DNA of 64,000 nucleotides, taken from positions 188,083-252,082 of the forward strand of contig NZ_JABKKG010000005.1 in NCBI RefSeq assembly GCF_013166595.1, in the 5' to 3' direction. The notes beneath the pieces are model-generated. The model was not told where the DNA came from and did not search any database. It saw only the letters and a program-made list of their open reading frames with translations. Every line of letters starts with the position of its first letter. The stretch's first letter is position 1. This document shows positions 34,463-47,396 of this stretch, piece after piece. Source of the stretch: Palleniella intestinalis (lineage in GTDB: Bacteria > Bacteroidota > Bacteroidia > Bacteroidales > Bacteroidaceae). Both the position numbers and the translations under genes were made by a program.

Positions 34463-37400
34463 TTATCTTTCTACTATGTCACGGTCAACGAAGTCGAGGA
34501 CATTGCGCTTGTTTGCCTGCATGCGCTCATACTCCTCTTTGCTGCCGACAACAATCTTGTCGAACTCACGCAGACCTGTACCGGCAGGGATGAGGTGACC
34601 GGAGATAACGTTCTCCTTCATGCCGCCGAGGTAGTCGGACTTGCCACGGATAGCAGCCTCGTTGAGAACCTTTGTGGTCTCCTGGAATGATGCTGCTGAC
34701 ATGAAAGACTTGGTACCGAGAGCAGCACGTGTGATGCCCTGAAGAATCTGGGTTGATGTTGCAGGGATAGCTTCACGAACCTGTACCAGTCGCATGTCAC
34801 GGCGCTTCAGACTTGAGTTCTCATCGCGCAGACGGCGTGCTGTGACAATCTGTCCCTTCTTGAGACTCTCAGAGTCACCGGCATCAACGACAACCTTCTT
34901 GCCCCAGATGCGGTCGTTCTCCTCACGGAAATCGAGTTTGTCGACAAGCTCCTGCTCGAGGAAGTTGGTATCGCCCGGCTCATCGATACGCACCTTGCGC
35001 ATCATCTGGCGTACGATAATCTCGAAGTGCTTCTCGTTGATTTTCACACCCTGCAGACGGTAGACACCTTGAACCTCATTGACGATATACTCCTGAACAG
35101 CGGTAGGACCCTTGATGGCAAGGATGTCACCAGGAGTGATTACACCGTCAGACAACGGGGTTCCGGCACGCACAGCGTCATGCTCCTGCACAAGAATCTG
35201 CTTGGACTGTGAAATCATGTACTTGCGCTGGTCACCTGTCTTTGATGTCACAATGACCTCACGGTTACCACGGCGGATCTTGCCCATAGTCACCTCACCG
35301 TCGATTTCGGAAACGACAGCTGGGTTAGAAGGGTTGCGCGCCTCGAAGAGCTCCGTTACTCGTGGAAGACCACCGGTGATGTCACCGACCTTGGCAACAC
35401 TGCGAGGAATCTTGACAAGAGTTGTACCTGTGGCTATCTTCTGACCGTCCTCTACCACAACGTGGCCATCACGTGGGAAATAGTAAGTTCCGAGCACCTC
35501 ACCGTTCTTGTCTATGACATCACAGGTAGGAACCTGGTTGCGGTCCTTGGAGTCAATGATAATCTTCTCGGTAAGACCTGTTGTTTCATCGGTCTCCGCA
35601 CGGAACGTCTTGCCTTCAATGACATCATTGAAACGAAGTGTACCTGCATACTCGGAAACGATGACAGCATTGAACGGGTCCCAACGTGCGATGACATCGC
35701 CCTTCTGGAGCACATCACCGTTCTTATAATAGAGTGAAGAACCGTAAGGAACGTTCTGGCTTGAGAGTGCAATGTTTGTGTTCGGGTCTACGAAGCGTAC
35801 TTCGGCAAGACGTGAAACAACCATCTGGCAGTCGATGTCCTCACCGTCGTTTTCCTCACGGAACGGTACAGTACGAAGCTCGTCGAACTCTACGCGGACA
35901 TTGCCCTTTGCTACGATTGTCGCATTAGCGGCAGCGTTACCTGCAACACCACCGGCGTGGAAAGTACGGAGAGTAAGCTGTGTTCCCGGCTCACCGATAG
36001 CCTGCGCGGCAATGACACCGACAGCCTCTCCCTTCTGAACCATCTTCGCAGTGGCAAGGTTACGGCCATAGCATTTCTTACATACGCCTGATTTTGACTC
36101 ACAGGTGAGCACTGAGCGTATCTCAACAGACTCGACATCTGCGTTCTCTATTGCCTTGGCACGAGCCTCAGTGATTTCCTCTCCTGCAGGGCAAAGGATT
36201 TTGCCGGTATGAGGGTCAAGGACATCATGCACAGACACACGGCCGAGGATACGGCTTGAGAGGGATGCGATAATCTCATCACCGCTCTTCAGTGCTGTAC
36301 AGTTAAGGCCACGGAGAGTACCGCAATCCTCCTCATTGATAATCACATCATGGGAAACATCCACAAGACGGCGTGTAAGGTAACCGGCATCGGCTGTCTT
36401 CATGGCGGTGTCGGCAAGACCCTTACGGGCACCGTGGGACGCGATGAAGTACTCCAGCACGGACATACCTTCCTTAAAGTTGGAAAGGATTGGGTTCTCA
36501 ATAGTAGCACGGTCGTCAGCACCGGCCTTCTGAGGCTTTGCCATAAGTCCGCGGATACCTGACAGCTGCTTAATCTGGTCCTTTGAACCACGGGCACCGG
36601 AGTCAAGCATCATATATACGGCGTTGAATCCCTGGTCAGCCTCGGTCATCTCCTTCATCAGAATATCACCGATGTCATTGTTGACATGGGTCCATGTATT
36701 GATGACCTGATTGTAACGGTCCTGGTCAGTGATGAAGCCCATCTCGTAGTTCATCTGAATGTCCTTGACTGCTTCATTACCCTTGCGGATGATTTCTTCC
36801 TTCTCAGGTGGAATAATGATGTCGTCAAGGTTGAATGACAGACCGGCCTGGTATGCCATGCGGTAACCGAGGTTCTTGATTCCGTCAAGGAACTCGCAAG
36901 CCTTTGCGAAACCTACCTCCTTGATGACGTCAGCAATGATGTCACGGAGAGAGCCTTTGGAGATGACACTGTTGACATATCCCATCTCGTCAGGAATCAT
37001 CTCATTGACAATCACACGTCCTACAGAAGTTTCTACGGTATGGCATACCTTCTTGCCGTCGACAACGTCGTTGACAACGACTTTCACCTGAGCATGGAGG
37101 TCAAGGCGCTTCTCGTTATAAGCGATGATAGCTTCCTCAGGACCATAGAAATACAGTCCTTCGCCCTTTGCTCCCGGACGAATCTTTGTGATATAGTAAA
37201 GACCGAGAACCATATCCTGTGATGGCACTGTGATAGGCGCGCCATTGGCAGGGTTAAGGATGTTATGGCTCTGGAGCATCAATATCTGAGCCTCAAGGAC
37301 AGCCTCGTTGGACAGAGGAAGGTGGACAGCCATCTGGTCTCCGTCAAAGTCGGCATTGAACGCTGTACAAGCCAGTGGGTGGAGCTGGATAGCCTTACCC

Positions 37401-38803
37401 TCAATCATCTTTGGCTGGAACGCCTGGATACCAAGACGGTGAAGTGTCGGAGCACGGTTGAGGAGGACAGGGTGTCCTTTCATCACATTCTCGAGAATAT
37501 CGAAGATAACAGGCTCACGGCGGTCAACAATACGTTTTGCTGACTTGACAGTCTTGACAATGCCACGCTCAATGAGCTTACGTATGATGAATGGCTTGTA
37601 AAGCTCGGCTGCCATGAGTTTTGGAAGACCGCACTCGCCCATTTTGAGTTCAGGACCTACGACGATAACAGAACGTGCAGAATAGTCGACACGCTTACCG
37701 AGAAGGTTCTGACGGAAACGACCCGCCTTACCTTTGAGAGAATCAGACAGAGATTTCAGAGGGCGGTTGCTTTCACTCTTAACGGCAGATGCCTTACGGC
37801 TGTTATCAAAGAGTGAGTCCACAGCTTCCTGGAGCATACGCTTCTCGTTGCGGAGAATCACTTCAGGTGCCTTTATCTCCAAAAGTCTCTTCAGACGATT
37901 ATTACGGATAATGACACGACGATAAAGGTCATTAAGGTCTGATGTCGCAAAGCGTCCGCCATCCAATGGCACAAGCGGACGGAGTTCAGGAGGAGTGACA
38001 GGAAGAATCTTCAGAATCATCCACTCCGGACGGTTGATGTCCTTGCTTGTGCGGAATGCCTCGACAACCTGAAGGCGCTTCAGGGCCTCTGTCTTGCGCT
38101 GCTGTGAAGAGTCGCTGTTGGCGCGGTCACGCAGTTCGTAGGAGAGTGCGTCAAGGTCAAGACGCTGCAAGAGGTCGTAGACAGCCTCTGCACCCATCTT
38201 CACGATGAACTTGTTTGGATCATCATCAGGGAGCAGGTCATTCTCGTCTGCAAGGACTCCTGTGTCATAGAGGTTTGCCAATTCCTCCTCAGAAAGGAGG
38301 TCAAACTGGCGGTATACATGCTCTTCTGTAGTACGCTCGTCCTCATCGTTTCTTGGCCCAAGGATACCCGGCTGTATCACAACATACCGCTCATAATAGA
38401 TTACCGCCTCCAGCTTCTTTGTAGGCATACCGAGGAGGTAGCCCATCTTGCTTGGGAGAGAACGGAAATACCAGATATGGGCAACAGGCACAACGAGTTC
38501 GATATGTCCAGAACGCTCACGGCGCACCTTCTTCTCTGTAACCTCTACACCGCAACGGTCGCAGACGATGCCACGATAGCGGATGCGCTTGTACTTTCCA
38601 CAAGCACACTCGAAATCCTTTGTAGGACCGAATATGCGCTCGCAGAAGAGACCGTCACGCTCTGGCTTGTAGGTGCGGTAGTTGATTGTTTCAGGCTTGG
38701 TAACCTCACCGAACGAGTTCTCAAGGATTTCCTCTGGAGATGCTATACCAATGGTAATCTTGGTGAAATTGTTCTTTATCTTGTTTTCTTTCTTGAAAGC
38801 CAT
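34463..38803 (-). CDS. rpoC: RNA polymerase beta-prime subunit
   Basis: 1446 aa. The active-centre motif [16 protein letters not shown] carries the three catalytic aspartates. The N-terminal zinc site [20 protein letters not shown] and the second zinc region [15 protein letters not shown] are present. Length is normal for Bacteroidota. It is the last gene of the rpl-rpo operon, 91 bp after rpoB. The usual Bacteroidota followers (rpsL, rpsG, fusA) are not next to it here; a carbohydrate gene set follows. Confidence 0.98.
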   Translation of the reverse strand: MAFKKENKIKNNFTKITIGIASPEEILENSFGEVTKPETINYRTYKPERDGLFCERIFGPTKDFECACGKYKRIRYRGIVCDRCGVEVTEKKVRRERSGHIELVVPVAHIWYFRSLPSKMGYLLGMPTKKLEAVIYYERYVVIQPGILGPRNDEDERTTEEHVYRQFDLLSEEELANLYDTGVLADENDLLPDDDPNKFIVKMGAEAVYDLLQRLDLDALSYELRDRANSDSSQQRKTEALKRLQVVEAFRTSKDINRPEWMILKILPVTPPELRPLVPLDGGRFATSDLNDLYRRVIIRNNRLKRLLEIKAPEVILRNEKRMLQEAVDSLFDNSRKASAVKSESNRPLKSLSDSLKGKAGRFRQNLLGKRVDYSARSVIVVGPELKMGECGLPKLMAAELYKPFIIRKLIERGIVKTVKSAKRIVDRREPVIFDILENVMKGHPVLLNRAPTLHRLGIQAFQPKMIEGKAIQLHPLACTAFNADFDGDQMAVHLPLSNEAVLEAQILMLQSHNILNPANGAPITVPSQDMVLGLYYITKIRPGAKGEGLYFYGPEEAIIAYNEKRLDLHAQVKVVVNDVVDGKKVCHTVETSVGRVIVNEMIPDEMGYVNSVISKGSLRDIIADVIKEVGFAKACEFLDGIKNLGYRMAYQAGLSFNLDDIIIPPEKEEIIRKGNEAVKDIQMNYEMGFITDQDRYNQVINTWTHVNNDIGDILMKEMTEADQGFNAVYMMLDSGARGSKDQIKQLSGIRGLMAKPQKAGADDRATIENPILSNFKEGMSVLEYFIASHGARKGLADTAMKTADAGYLTRRLVDVSHDVIINEEDCGTLRGLNCTALKSGDEIIASLSSRILGRVSVHDVLDPHTGKILCPAGEEITEARAKAIENADVESVEIRSVLTCESKSGVCKKCYGRNLATAKMVQKGEAVGVIAAQAIGEPGTQLTLRTFHAGGVAGNAAANATIVAKGNVRVEFDELRTVPFREENDGEDIDCQMVVSRLAEVRFVDPNTNIALSSQNVPYGSSLYYKNGDVLQKGDVIARWDPFNAVIVSEYAGTLRFNDVIEGKTFRAETDETTGLTEKIIIDSKDRNQVPTCDVIDKNGEVLGTYYFPRDGHVVVEDGQKIATGTTLVKIPRSVAKVGDITGGLPRVTELFEARNPSNPAVVSEIDGEVTMGKIRRGNREVIVTSKTGDQRKYMISQSKQILVQEHDAVRAGTPLSDGVITPGDILAIKGPTAVQEYIVNEVQGVYRLQGVKINEKHFEIIVRQMMRKVRIDEPGDTNFLEQELVDKLDFREENDRIWGKKVVVDAGDSESLKKGQIVTARRLRDENSSLKRRDMRLVQVREAIPATSTQILQGITRAALGTKSFMSAASFQETTKVLNEAAIRGKSDYLGGMKENVISGHLIPAGTGLREFDKIVVGSKEEYERMQANKRNVLDFVDRDIVER

Positions 38804-38894
38804 AGTTTCTTATTGAAAGTTGTTAGTCATAAGCCATACGCCATGGACTTTTGGCGGAATGCCACGCCATGGCAGATGGCCGTTAACTTCTTTA

Positions 38895-41800
38895 TTAATC
38901 AAGCTTAATGCTGAGACCGAGACCGCGGAGCTCGTGGAGAAGGACATTGAGAGACTCCGGTATGCCCGGAGTTGGCAGGTTGTCTCCCTTGACAATCGCT
39001 TCATAAGAGCGGCTACGTCCGGTAACATCATCTGACTTGACTGTAAGAATCTCCTGGAGAACGTGTGATGCGCCGAATGCCTCGAGCGCCCAAACCTCCA
39101 TCTCTCCGAATCGCTGGCCACCGAACTGTGCCTTACCGCCAAGTGGCTGCTGTGTGATGAGAGAGTAAGGACCGATTGAACGAGCGTGCATCTTGTCCTC
39201 AACCATGTGACCAAGCTTAAGGAAGTATGTTATACCCACTGTCGCCGGCTGGTCGAATCTCTCGCCTGTCTCACCATCATAGAGGTGGGTAGAGCAGTAA
39301 CGTGGCAAACCTGCCTTGTCTGTCCACTCGTTGAGGTCATCAAGTCTTGCACCATCGAAAATAGGTGTCGCAAACTTAACGCCAAGACGCTTTCCTGCAG
39401 CACCGAGTACAGCCTCAAAGATCTGTCCAAGGTTCATACGAGAAGGTACACCCAGAGGGTTAAGCACAAGGTCAACAGGACGGCCGTCCTCAAGGAACGG
39501 CATATCTTCCTGACGCACAACCTTTGATACAATACCCTTGTTTCCGTGACGACCGGCAAGTTTGTCACCTACACCAATCTTACGCTTCTTAGCAATATAA
39601 ACCTTTGCCATCTGAAGGATGCCTGATGGAAGTTCATCACCGATAGTGATAGCGAACTTACGGCGCTTGAGTTCTGCATCAAGAAGCTTGTACTTGCGGA
39701 TATAGTTCATTATAAGCTTCTGGATAAGCAGATTAGTGTGCTCATCTTCTGTCCAATCGTTTGACTGTATACCGTCAAACTCAAGGTTTGCTATTGCTGT
39801 TGCTGTGAACTTGCTGCCCTTTGTGATGATTTCAGCACCTGTGTAATCCTTGACACCTTGTGAAGACTTGCCATCGGTGAGAGTAAGAATCTTGTCTATA
39901 AGAATCTCCTTGAGGTCATTGTTCTTTGCCTCATACTCTGCTTCAAGCTTCTGGAGCAGTACTTTGTCCTGCTTCTTTGACTCACGAGTCTTTATTGCAC
40001 GTGAGAACAGCTTCTTGTCAATTACCACACCTGACAATGAAGGGTTTGCCTTAAGAGAAGAGTCCTTCACATCGCCGGCCTTGTCACCAAAGATAGCACG
40101 AAGAAGCTTTTCTTCCGGTGATGGGTCGCTTTCGCCCTTAGGGGAAATCTTGCCAATCATGATGTCACCCGGCTCTACGCGTGCACCGATGCGGATTATA
40201 CCGTTATCGTCAAGATCCTTTGTTGCCTCTTCAGATACATTAGGGATGTCAGAAGTAAACTCTTCCATACCACGCTTTGTCTCACGGACATCAAGTGTGT
40301 ACTCGTCAACATGTACAGAGGTCAGGACATCTTCGCGGACAATGCGCTCGTTGAGCACGATAGCATCCTCATAGTTATAACCCTTCCATGGCATGTATGC
40401 TACAAGGAGGTTGCGTCCAAGGGCAAGCTCACCATTCTCTGTTGCATAACCTTCCGTAAGGATGTCACCGGCCTTTACACGCTGTCCTTTCTCACAGATA
40501 GGACGAAGGTCGATAACCATGTTCTGGTTTGTACGGCGGAACTTTGGTATGCGGTATTCCTTGAGTGCAGGCTCAAAACTTACAAACTCTTCGTCTTCAG
40601 TGCGGTCGTAAAGGATACGTATTGTTGTGGCATCAACATACTCAATGACACCTTCACCTTCTGCGGTAATCATTGTGCGTGAGTCCTCACACACCTGCTT
40701 TTCAAGTCCGGTACCAACGATAGGCGCATCATTGTGAATCAATGGCACTGCCTGACGCATCATGTTACATCCCATCAACGCACGGTGACCGTCATCATGC
40801 TCAAGGAATGGGATAAGACCTGCTGATACAGAAGCGATCTGCTGTGGAGCGACATCCATAAGGTCCACCTGTGTAGGAGGCACAACTGGGAAGTCTGCAT
40901 CCTGACGACACTTGACAACCTCACGGATGAATGTGCCATCGTCATTCAAAGGTGCGTTACCCTGTCCGATGATATGCTTCTCTTCTTCCTCAGCAGAGAG
41001 GTACACCACATTGGCATTGTCAAGGTCAACTATACCATTGCTGACCTTGCGGTATGGGGTCTCGATGAAACCAAGATCATTGATCTGGGCATACATACAC
41101 AGAGAAGAGATAAGTCCGATGTTTGGACCTTCCGGACTCTCGATAGGACAGAGACGACCGTAGTGAGTATAGTGTACGTCACGAACCTCGAAACCGGCAC
41201 GCTCACGTGAAAGACCACCGGGACCAAGGGCTGAGAGACGACGCTTGTGTGTCACCTCGGCAAGAGGGTTTGTCTGGTCCATGAACTGTGACAGTGGGTT
41301 TGTTCCGAAGAACGAGTTGATCACGCTTGCCATTGTCTTGGCATTGATGAGGTCTGTCGGAGTGAACACCTCATTGTCACGGACATTCATGCGCTCACGG
41401 ATGGTACGGCTCATACGGGCAAGACCGATAGCGAACTGGTTTGCGAGCTGCTCACCGACAATCTTCACACGGCGGTTGGACAAGTGGTCAATATCATCCA
41501 CACTCGCCTGGCTGTTGATAAGATTGATAAGGTACTTGATAATCTCTGTAATGTCCTCCTTCGTAAGGATGCGCACATCAATATCTGTATCAAGTCCGAG
41601 TTTCTTGTTGATACGGTAGCGGCCTACTTCGCCAAGGTCATAACGCTTGTCGGAGAAGAACAGGTTAAGGACAACCTCACGTGCAGATGCCTCGTCGGCA
41701 GGGTCTGCATTGCGGAGTTGGCGGTAGATGTAGTAAATAGCTTCCTTCTCAGAATTTGAGCTGTCCTTTGCAAGAGTATTGAATATGATAGAGTACTTGC

Positions 41801-42707
41801 TTGCATTTTCCTCATCCTTTGACAGAAGGATTGTTGCAACGCCACTATCAAGAATATCCTCTACATTATCCTCTGATACTACCGTTCCGCGCTCTATGAT
41901 GACATCATTACGCTCTATGGAAACTACCTCACCGGTATCTTCGTCAGCATAATCCTCATACCAACTCTTCATTATATTGGCAGCAAGAGTGCGACCCATG
42001 CATTCCTTAAGATTCTTCTTGTTTACCTTAACTTCCTCAGCAAGATCGAAAATCTGAAGGATATCCTTATCCTTCTCGAAACCAATGGCACGGAGAAGTG
42101 TTGTCACAGGAAGCTTCTTCTTACGATCGATGTAAGCATACATCACGTTATTGATGTCTGTGGCGAACTCTATCCATGAGCCTTTGAACGGGATGATACG
42201 TGCACTGTAAAGCACAGTACCATTGGCATGGATGCCCTGACCGAAGAACACACCCGGAGAACGGTGCAACTGTGCAACGACAACGCGCTCGGCACCATTA
42301 ATCACAAATGTGCCATTGCTTGTCATATATGGTATAGAGCCAAGGAACACATCCTGTATGAAAGTGCCGAAATCCTCATGGTCAGGGTCTGTACAATACA
42401 GCTTCATCTTTGCCTTAAGAGGCACGCAGTATGTCAGACCACGCTCAAGACACTCTTCTATGGTGTAACGTGGTGGGTCAATATAATAGTCCAAGAACTC
42501 AAGAACGAAATTGTTTCGTGTGTCCGTGATAGGGAAGTTCTCTGCAAACACCTTATACAGACCATCGTTCTTGCGCTCCTCCGGAGGAGTGTCAAGTTGT
42601 AGGAAGTCCTTGAAGGACTCGAGTTGCACATCGAGGAAATCCGGATATGGCATCGGATTCTTCACACGGGCAAAATTTACTCTGTTATCAATAACTTTTG
42701 TAGCCAT
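38895..42707 (-). CDS. rpoB: RNA polymerase beta subunit
   Basis: 1270 aa. The rifampicin region reads [20 protein letters not shown] then [16 protein letters not shown], with the His and Ser positions that most often mutate in resistance both in the sensitive form. The [19 protein letters not shown] and [10 protein letters not shown] motifs of the active centre are present. It follows rplL after a 305-bp gap containing a stem-loop. Confidence 0.98.
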   Translation of the reverse strand: MATKVIDNRVNFARVKNPMPYPDFLDVQLESFKDFLQLDTPPEERKNDGLYKVFAENFPITDTRNNFVLEFLDYYIDPPRYTIEECLERGLTYCVPLKAKMKLYCTDPDHEDFGTFIQDVFLGSIPYMTSNGTFVINGAERVVVAQLHRSPGVFFGQGIHANGTVLYSARIIPFKGSWIEFATDINNVMYAYIDRKKKLPVTTLLRAIGFEKDKDILQIFDLAEEVKVNKKNLKECMGRTLAANIMKSWYEDYADEDTGEVVSIERNDVIIERGTVVSEDNVEDILDSGVATILLSKDEENASKYSIIFNTLAKDSSNSEKEAIYYIYRQLRNADPADEASAREVVLNLFFSDKRYDLGEVGRYRINKKLGLDTDIDVRILTKEDITEIIKYLINLINSQASVDDIDHLSNRRVKIVGEQLANQFAIGLARMSRTIRERMNVRDNEVFTPTDLINAKTMASVINSFFGTNPLSQFMDQTNPLAEVTHKRRLSALGPGGLSRERAGFEVRDVHYTHYGRLCPIESPEGPNIGLISSLCMYAQINDLGFIETPYRKVSNGIVDLDNANVVYLSAEEEEKHIIGQGNAPLNDDGTFIREVVKCRQDADFPVVPPTQVDLMDVAPQQIASVSAGLIPFLEHDDGHRALMGCNMMRQAVPLIHNDAPIVGTGLEKQVCEDSRTMITAEGEGVIEYVDATTIRILYDRTEDEEFVSFEPALKEYRIPKFRRTNQNMVIDLRPICEKGQRVKAGDILTEGYATENGELALGRNLLVAYMPWKGYNYEDAIVLNERIVREDVLTSVHVDEYTLDVRETKRGMEEFTSDIPNVSEEATKDLDDNGIIRIGARVEPGDIMIGKISPKGESDPSPEEKLLRAIFGDKAGDVKDSSLKANPSLSGVVIDKKLFSRAIKTRESKKQDKVLLQKLEAEYEAKNNDLKEILIDKILTLTDGKSSQGVKDYTGAEIITKGSKFTATAIANLEFDGIQSNDWTEDEHTNLLIQKLIMNYIRKYKLLDAELKRRKFAITIGDELPSGILQMAKVYIAKKRKIGVGDKLAGRHGNKGIVSKVVRQEDMPFLEDGRPVDLVLNPLGVPSRMNLGQIFEAVLGAAGKRLGVKFATPIFDGARLDDLNEWTDKAGLPRYCSTHLYDGETGERFDQPATVGITYFLKLGHMVEDKMHARSIGPYSLITQQPLGGKAQFGGQRFGEMEVWALEAFGASHVLQEILTVKSDDVTGRSRSYEAIVKGDNLPTPGIPESLNVLLHELRGLGLSIKLD

Positions 42708-42917
42708 CTATCTGAAATTGTTGTTAGGATGTCTATTATCACCTATGAACCACTAATGGGCATAATGGAAAACATTCCACATTCATGCCTGCCCTCCAAG
42801 ACAGCATGCGTGCCGTTGTCTTGTCAAGACTCGCGCCATAAAACACATTCCCGCAACATCGTCAGCGGAGACGCCAGCCATAGGAGACCAAGAATCAGGG
42901 GTGTAGAGATAAAGAAA

Positions 42918-42950
42918 GGTTAAGACCCCTCTATTTGAGAGATCTTAACC
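42918..42950 (-). terminator. Stem-loop between rplL and rpoB (attenuator or processing site)
   Basis: GGTTAAGA and TCTTAACC enclose CCCCTC and GAGAG arms. On the minus strand it is followed by TTTCTTTATCT, a weak T-run. A partial terminator or RNase site here would allow more L7/L12 than polymerase, as in other bacteria. The remainder of the 305-bp gap shows nothing recognisable. Confidence 0.55.
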
Positions 42951-43012
42951 AAATGTTTTATATCAAGGAAATCGGAATAAAAATCCGGTTTCTGTCTTTG
43001 CAGCAAGTCGTA

Positions 43013-43390
43013 TTACTTCAACTCAACCTTAGCACCAGACTCCTCGATAGCCTTCTTCAGGTTCTCAGCCTCTGCCTTAGCAAGACCTTCCTTCAGTGTT
43101 GAAGGAGCACCGTCAACGAGGTCTTTTGCCTCCTTCAGACCAAGACCGCAAGCCTCCTTGACAGCCTTAACGACTGCGAGCTTAGCGCCACCAACCTCAG
43201 TGAGGACAACATCGAAAGATGTCTTCTCCTCCACAGCCTCAGCTGCGCCAGCTGCTGGACCAGCAGCAACAGCTACAGCTGCTGCAGCAGGCTCAATACC
43301 ATAAGTCTCCTTGAGCTCGTTAGCAAGCTCGTTTACTTCTGCAACAGTAAGGTTTACCAACTGTTCTGCAATTGCCTTAATATCTGCCAT
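43013..43390 (-). CDS. rplL: Ribosomal protein bL12 (L7/L12)
   Basis: 125 aa. The N-terminal dimerisation part ends in an Ala-rich hinge ([21 protein letters not shown], residues 36-56), followed by the factor-binding domain with [20 protein letters not shown] and [15 protein letters not shown]. It forms the ribosomal stalk with L10, encoded upstream 105 bp away. Confidence 0.97.
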   Translation of the reverse strand: MADIKAIAEQLVNLTVAEVNELANELKETYGIEPAAAAVAVAAGPAAGAAEAVEEKTSFDVVLTEVGGAKLAVVKAVKEACGLGLKEAKDLVDGAPSTLKEGLAKAEAENLKKAIEESGAKVELK

Positions 43391-43495
43391 TTTCTTTAAA
43401 TGTATTTAATTTATTAATAATCTTTGTGAGTTAATTTTCAGCAACACTTTAGGGCATGTCGCAAAATCCCATATTTAATTTTATGTATAGTATGA

Positions 43496-44014
43496 TTATC
43501 CGCGCTCTTCGAGTGACTGGAGAAGACCGTGAATCTTGCCACCAGCATTTGACTGGAGTGCAGAGATAACGTTCTTTGCAGGGCTCTGGAGGAGAGCGAC
43601 AACGTCTGCGATAAGCTCGTTCTTGCTCTTGATGTTAGCAAGCTGCTCAAGCTGGTCTGCGCCTACGAAGAAAGTCTCCTCAGCATAAGCAGACTTGAGG
43701 GCAGGGATTCCCGCCTTCTTGTACTCCTTGAGCATTTTGCCAGGAACATTAGCTGTCTCTGTGAAGAGGATAGCTGTGTTACCTACAAGAGAATCATACA
43801 ATGGAGAGTAATCAATGTCAGATGCCTCGAAAGCCTTGTGAAGAAGATTGTTCTTAACAACGACCATCTTAATCTGACTCTTGAAGCACTTGCGACGAAG
43901 GTCGCTTGTGGCACCGGCATTCAGACCTGTTACGTCAACGAGGTAGAAATGAGGATATGCCTTGAGCTTCTCACCGAGTTCAGCGATGACAGTATCTTTT
44001 ACTTCTTTTTTCAT
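43496..44014 (-). CDS. rplJ: Ribosomal protein uL10
   Basis: 172 aa. It has the L10 start KKEVKDTVIAELGEKL, the rRNA-binding part LRRKCFKSQIKMVVVKNNLL and a C-terminal helix that carries L7/L12 dimers. It is 19 bp downstream of rplA, so any L10 leader control must act within the upstream coding region or on the rplJ-rplL spacer. Confidence 0.96.
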   Translation of the reverse strand: MKKEVKDTVIAELGEKLKAYPHFYLVDVTGLNAGATSDLRRKCFKSQIKMVVVKNNLLHKAFEASDIDYSPLYDSLVGNTAILFTETANVPGKMLKEYKKAGIPALKSAYAEETFFVGADQLEQLANIKSKNELIADVVALLQSPAKNVISALQSNAGGKIHGLLQSLEERG

Positions 44015-44033
44015 TTTACAAAACTTTTAGAGT

Positions 44034-44726
44034 TTATTCAACTGATTTTGGATCAATCTTGATACCCTTACTCATTGTGCTTGAAATAAAGATACTCTTG
44101 ATATAAGTTCCCTTTGCAGCTGCAGGCTTGAGCTTGATAATGGTTTGGATGAACTCCTTGGCATTCTCGAAGATTTTTTCTGCAGGGAAAGAAATCTTAC
44201 CAATAGAAGCGTGGACGATACCGGTCTTATCAACCTTGAAGTCGATCTTACCAGCCTTAACGTCCTTCACTGCCTTAGCGACATCCATTGTCACAGTGCC
44301 GCTCTTTGGGTTTGGCATAAGTCCGCGAGGACCGAGTACACGGCCGAGAGGACCAACCTTACCCATGCAAGAAGGCATAGTGATGATGACATCAATGTCA
44401 GTCCAACCATGCTTGATTTTCTCAACATACTCGTCAAGACCCACATAGTCAGCACCAGCCTCTTTGGCAGCAGCTTCCTGGTCAGGAGTACAGAGAGCGA
44501 GGACGCGCACAGTCTTACCAGTTCCGTTAGGCAATGTAACCACGCCACGAACCATCTGGTTAGCCTTGCGAGGATCAACACCAAGACGAACATCAATATC
44601 AAGAGACGCATCGAACTTTGTGGTGGTTATTTCCTTCACCAGTTCTGAAGCCTCTTTCAGAGTGTAAGCCTTGCCTATCTCAACCTTACCAGCAACAGCC
44701 TTTTGATTTTTTGTCAGTTTACTCAT
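44034..44726 (-). CDS. rplA: Ribosomal protein uL1
   Basis: 230 aa from the ATG at 44726. [15 protein letters not shown] is the normal start; an in-frame codon at 44756 would add ten residues. Conserved segments are [31 protein letters not shown] and [18 protein letters not shown]. It forms the L1 stalk and can repress its own rplKA mRNA in many bacteria. Confidence 0.97.
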   Translation of the reverse strand: MSKLTKNQKAVAGKVEIGKAYTLKEASELVKEITTTKFDASLDIDVRLGVDPRKANQMVRGVVTLPNGTGKTVRVLALCTPDQEAAAKEAGADYVGLDEYVEKIKHGWTDIDVIITMPSCMGKVGPLGRVLGPRGLMPNPKSGTVTMDVAKAVKDVKAGKIDFKVDKTGIVHASIGKISFPAEKIFENAKEFIQTIIKLKPAAAKGTYIKSIFISSTMSKGIKIDPKSVE

Positions 44727-44790
44727 TTTTCTGAAATTTTTCGGTACAAGCGCCAAGCACAGAGGCTTGGCTCCCGGAATTGTTAATTAC

Positions 44791-45228
44791 TTAAGCAGGA
44801 AAGTCACCCTTTACAGTGATACCCATACTACGTGCTGTTCCCGCAACAAGACGCATTGCAGCTTCAACAGTGAAGCAGTTCAAGTCAGCGAGCTTATCCT
44901 CTGCAATCGCACGAATCTGCTCCCAAGTGACCTCAGCAACCTTTTTACGGTTAGGCTGGTCAGAACCTGTCTTGATCTTTGCAATCTCCTTGAGCTGTAC
45001 AGCTGCAGGAGAAGTCTTGATTACGAAATCAAATGACTTGTCAGCGTAGTAAGTGATAACGACTGGAAGTACCTTACCAGCCTTATCCTGAGTGCGTGCA
45101 TTGAACTCCTTGCAGAATCCCATGATGTTGATACCCTTTGAACCGAGGGCAGGACCTACGGGAGGTGAAGGATTCGCAGCGCCACCCTTAATCTGTAACT
45201 TGAGTGTTCCAGCAACTTCTTTAGCCAT
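44791..45228 (-). CDS. rplK: Ribosomal protein uL11
   Basis: 145 aa. The proline-rich N-terminus [20 protein letters not shown] (thiostrepton/L11 region) and the C-terminal RNA-binding part [12 protein letters not shown] are intact. It is 57 bp after nusG in the operon. Confidence 0.97.
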   Translation of the reverse strand: MAKEVAGTLKLQIKGGAANPSPPVGPALGSKGINIMGFCKEFNARTQDKAGKVLPVVITYYADKSFDFVIKTSPAAVQLKEIAKIKTGSDQPNRKKVAEVTWEQIRAIAEDKLADLNCFTVEAAMRLVAGTARSMGITVKGDFPA

Positions 45229-45285
45229 TTTGTTTGTAATTTAATTTATTATATATAAAAAGAGGTGCATGTACGTAACTACACA

Positions 45286-45828
45286 CTACTCTTTTTCCAC
45301 TTGCATAAAACTAAGCTCCAACGGAGTCTTACGTCCGAAGATTTTCACCATCACCTTAAGCTTATGCTTTTCAGCATTAACTTCTTCTATCAATCCGTTA
45401 AAGCCACTGAAAGGACCGTCAATCACCTTCACTGTTTCATTAACCTCATAAGGAACATCAGTTTCCTCTACAATTGTGGTCTCTTCAGCAGTTCCCAGCA
45501 TGCGGTTTATCTCAGCCTGGCGAATAGGAGTAGGCATGTCTGTACCTCCGAGGAAGCCAAGGACATTAGGCATAAATCGAATAAGAGAAGCCATATCACC
45601 GGCAAGATTCGCCTCCAGAAAAACATATCCCGGCAACGACACCTTTTCCTTGACAACTCGCTTACCGTTACGCACAGAAACATGTTTCTCAAGTGGAATA
45701 AGCACTTGTGAAACATTATTTGCGAGAAGGTCGTTATGCTTTTGCTCTGCTTCGATATACTCCTTAACCTTTACCTCTTTGCCGCTTACAGCTTTAAGGA
45801 CATACCAATTCATACCTTTGTTAGCCAT
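45286..45828 (-). CDS. nusG: Transcription termination/antitermination factor NusG
   Basis: 180 aa. The NGN domain starts [20 protein letters not shown]. The linker precedes a KOW domain with [19 protein letters not shown]. It couples RNA polymerase with the ribosome or Rho. It has its standard place between secE and rplK. Confidence 0.96.
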   Translation of the reverse strand: MANKGMNWYVLKAVSGKEVKVKEYIEAEQKHNDLLANNVSQVLIPLEKHVSVRNGKRVVKEKVSLPGYVFLEANLAGDMASLIRFMPNVLGFLGGTDMPTPIRQAEINRMLGTAEETTIVEETDVPYEVNETVKVIDGPFSGFNGLIEEVNAEKHKLKVMVKIFGRKTPLELSFMQVEKE

Positions 45829-45856
45829 TTTTTAGTTCTCAAAAAAAAAGAAATGA

Positions 45857-46045
45857 TTAATTAGGATAAACGGTAGTCATCACAAACTGAAACACAGTAT
45901 CCATAGCGAATACTACAAGTGCAATGACAAGGGAAGCAGACAATACTACCACTGCACTGTGCGTCAGCTGCTTGTATGATGGCCAAGTAGTTTTATGCGC
46001 AAGCTCATCGTAACAAGCCTTGCAATAATTTACTATCTTATTCAT
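45857..46045 (-). CDS. secE: Preprotein translocase subunit SecE
   Basis: 62 aa from the ATG at 46045, a one-helix SecE. YDELAHKTTWPSYKQL is the conserved amphipathic helix; the membrane helix is SAVVVLSASLVIALVVFAMD. The frame is open upstream through the tRNA-Trp gene, but that is not protein-coding. It is 28 bp before nusG. Confidence 0.93.
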   Translation of the reverse strand: MNKIVNYCKACYDELAHKTTWPSYKQLTHSAVVVLSASLVIALVVFAMDTVFQFVMTTVYPN

Positions 46046-46060
46046 ATTTATTTCGTTTAG

Positions 46061-46131
46061 CACGGGAGGAAGGAATCGAACCCTCATTGACGGTTTTGGA
46101 GACCGCTTTCCTACCATTGAAAGACTCCCGT
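46061..46131 (-). tRNA. tRNA-Trp (CCA)
   Basis: 71 nt. Acceptor arms ACGGGAG and CTCCCGT pair fully with discriminator G. The anticodon stem GCGGT/ACCGT encloses CTCCAAA, giving anticodon CCA. The T-arm has GGTTCGATTCC. CCA is not encoded. It lies between tuf and secE, the usual Bacteroidota position. Confidence 0.96.
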
Positions 46132-46135
46132 AGGT

Positions 46136-46163
46136 CGGTTTCCGTCACACTCGACGGAAACCG
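46136..46163 (-). other. Stem-loop between tuf and tRNA-Trp
   Basis: CGGTTTCCGT and ACGGAAACCG form a perfect 10-bp stem with an 8-base loop, four bases from the tRNA 5' end. Without a T-run it is more likely a processing signal than a terminator. Confidence 0.5.
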
Positions 46164-46208
46164 TTATCTGATTTTATAGATTTCAGAAGAATCTTGTTTA
46201 TACGAGTA

Positions 46209-47396
46209 TTAATCCTCGAAAACCTCTGTGATCTGACCGGAGCCCACTGTACGACCACCCTCACGGATAGCGAAGCGGAGACCTACGTTAAGTGCCACAG
46301 CATAGATAAGCTCGACATTAATCTCAACGTTATCACCAGGCATCACCATTTCTACACCTGCTGGGAGAGTGATTTCACCTGTACAGTCCATTGTACGGAG
46401 GTAGAACTGTGGACGATACTTGTTTCCGAATGGAGTATGACGACCACCCTCTTCCTTCTTCAGAACGTAGATAGAAGCCTTGAACTTCTTGAATGGCTTA
46501 ACCTGTCCTGGGTGACAGAGAACCATACCACGCTTGATTTCTTTCTTATCAATACCACGGAGAAGGAGACCTACGTTATCACCAGCCTGACCCTCATCGA
46601 GGAGCTTGCGGAACATCTCAACGCCTGTAACGACAGACTTCTTATCCTCACCAAGACCAAGAAGCTCAACCTCATCACCAACGTGGATACGACCTGTCTC
46701 GATACGACCTGTAGCAACAGTACCACGACCTGTGATAGAGAACACATCCTCTACCGGCATAAGGAATGGTTTGTCGAGGTCACGTGGAGGATCCTGAATC
46801 CATGTATCACAAGCATCCATGAGCTCCATAACCTTGTCTTCCCACTTCTCAACTCCGTTAAGAGCACCGAGTGCAGAACCGCGGATAATAGGAGTATTGT
46901 CACCGTCGAACTCATACTGATCAAGGAGTTCACGCATTTCCATTTCAACGAGCTCAAGCATCTCCTCATCGTCAACCATATCACACTTGTTGAGGAACAC
47001 AACGAGGCGAGGAACGTTCACCTGACGAGCGAGAAGCACGTGCTCACGTGTCTGAGGCATAGGACCGTCAGTTGCAGCAACTACGATGATAGCACCATCC
47101 ATCTGAGCAGCACCAGTCACCATGTTCTTAACGTAGTCAGCGTGTCCAGGACAGTCAACGTGTGCATAGTGACGATTTTCTGTCTGATACTCAACGTGCG
47201 CAGTGTTAATAGTGATACCGCGCTCTTTCTCCTCAGGAGCGTTATCAATCTGGTCGAAAGACTTGAGCTCAGAGAGACCCTTCTTTGCGAGCACAGTTGT
47301 AATAGCAGCGGTCAGAGTTGTCTTACCATGGTCAACGTGACCGATAGTACCAATGTTAACGTGAGTTTTATCACGCTGGAAAGTCTCTTTTGCCAT
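46209..47396 (-). CDS. tuf: Elongation factor Tu
   Basis: 395 aa. G1 is [10 protein letters not shown]3 [13 protein letters not shown]4 NKCDMVDD and G5 SALGALNG. Domains 2 and 3 follow, ending in [16 protein letters not shown]. It is the GTPase that brings aminoacyl-tRNA to the ribosome. It follows four tRNA genes and precedes tRNA-Trp and secE. Confidence 0.98.
   Translation of the reverse strand: MAKETFQRDKTHVNIGTIGHVDHGKTTLTAAITTVLAKKGLSELKSFDQIDNAPEEKERGITINTAHVEYQTENRHYAHVDCPGHADYVKNMVTGAAQMDGAIIVVAATDGPMPQTREHVLLARQVNVPRLVVFLNKCDMVDDEEMLELVEMEMRELLDQYEFDGDNTPIIRGSALGALNGVEKWEDKVMELMDACDTWIQDPPRDLDKPFLMPVEDVFSITGRGTVATGRIETGRIHVGDEVELLGLGEDKKSVVTGVEMFRKLLDEGQAGDNVGLLLRGIDKKEIKRGMVLCHPGQVKPFKKFKASIYVLKKEEGGRHTPFGNKYRPQFYLRTMDCTGEITLPAGVEMVMPGDNVEINVELIYAVALNVGLRFAIREGGRTVGSGQITEVFED

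Noticed and set aside
46046..46117. Longer SecE start through the region upstream of 46045
   Set aside because: The extra codons run into the 3' half of tRNA-Trp (46061-46131).
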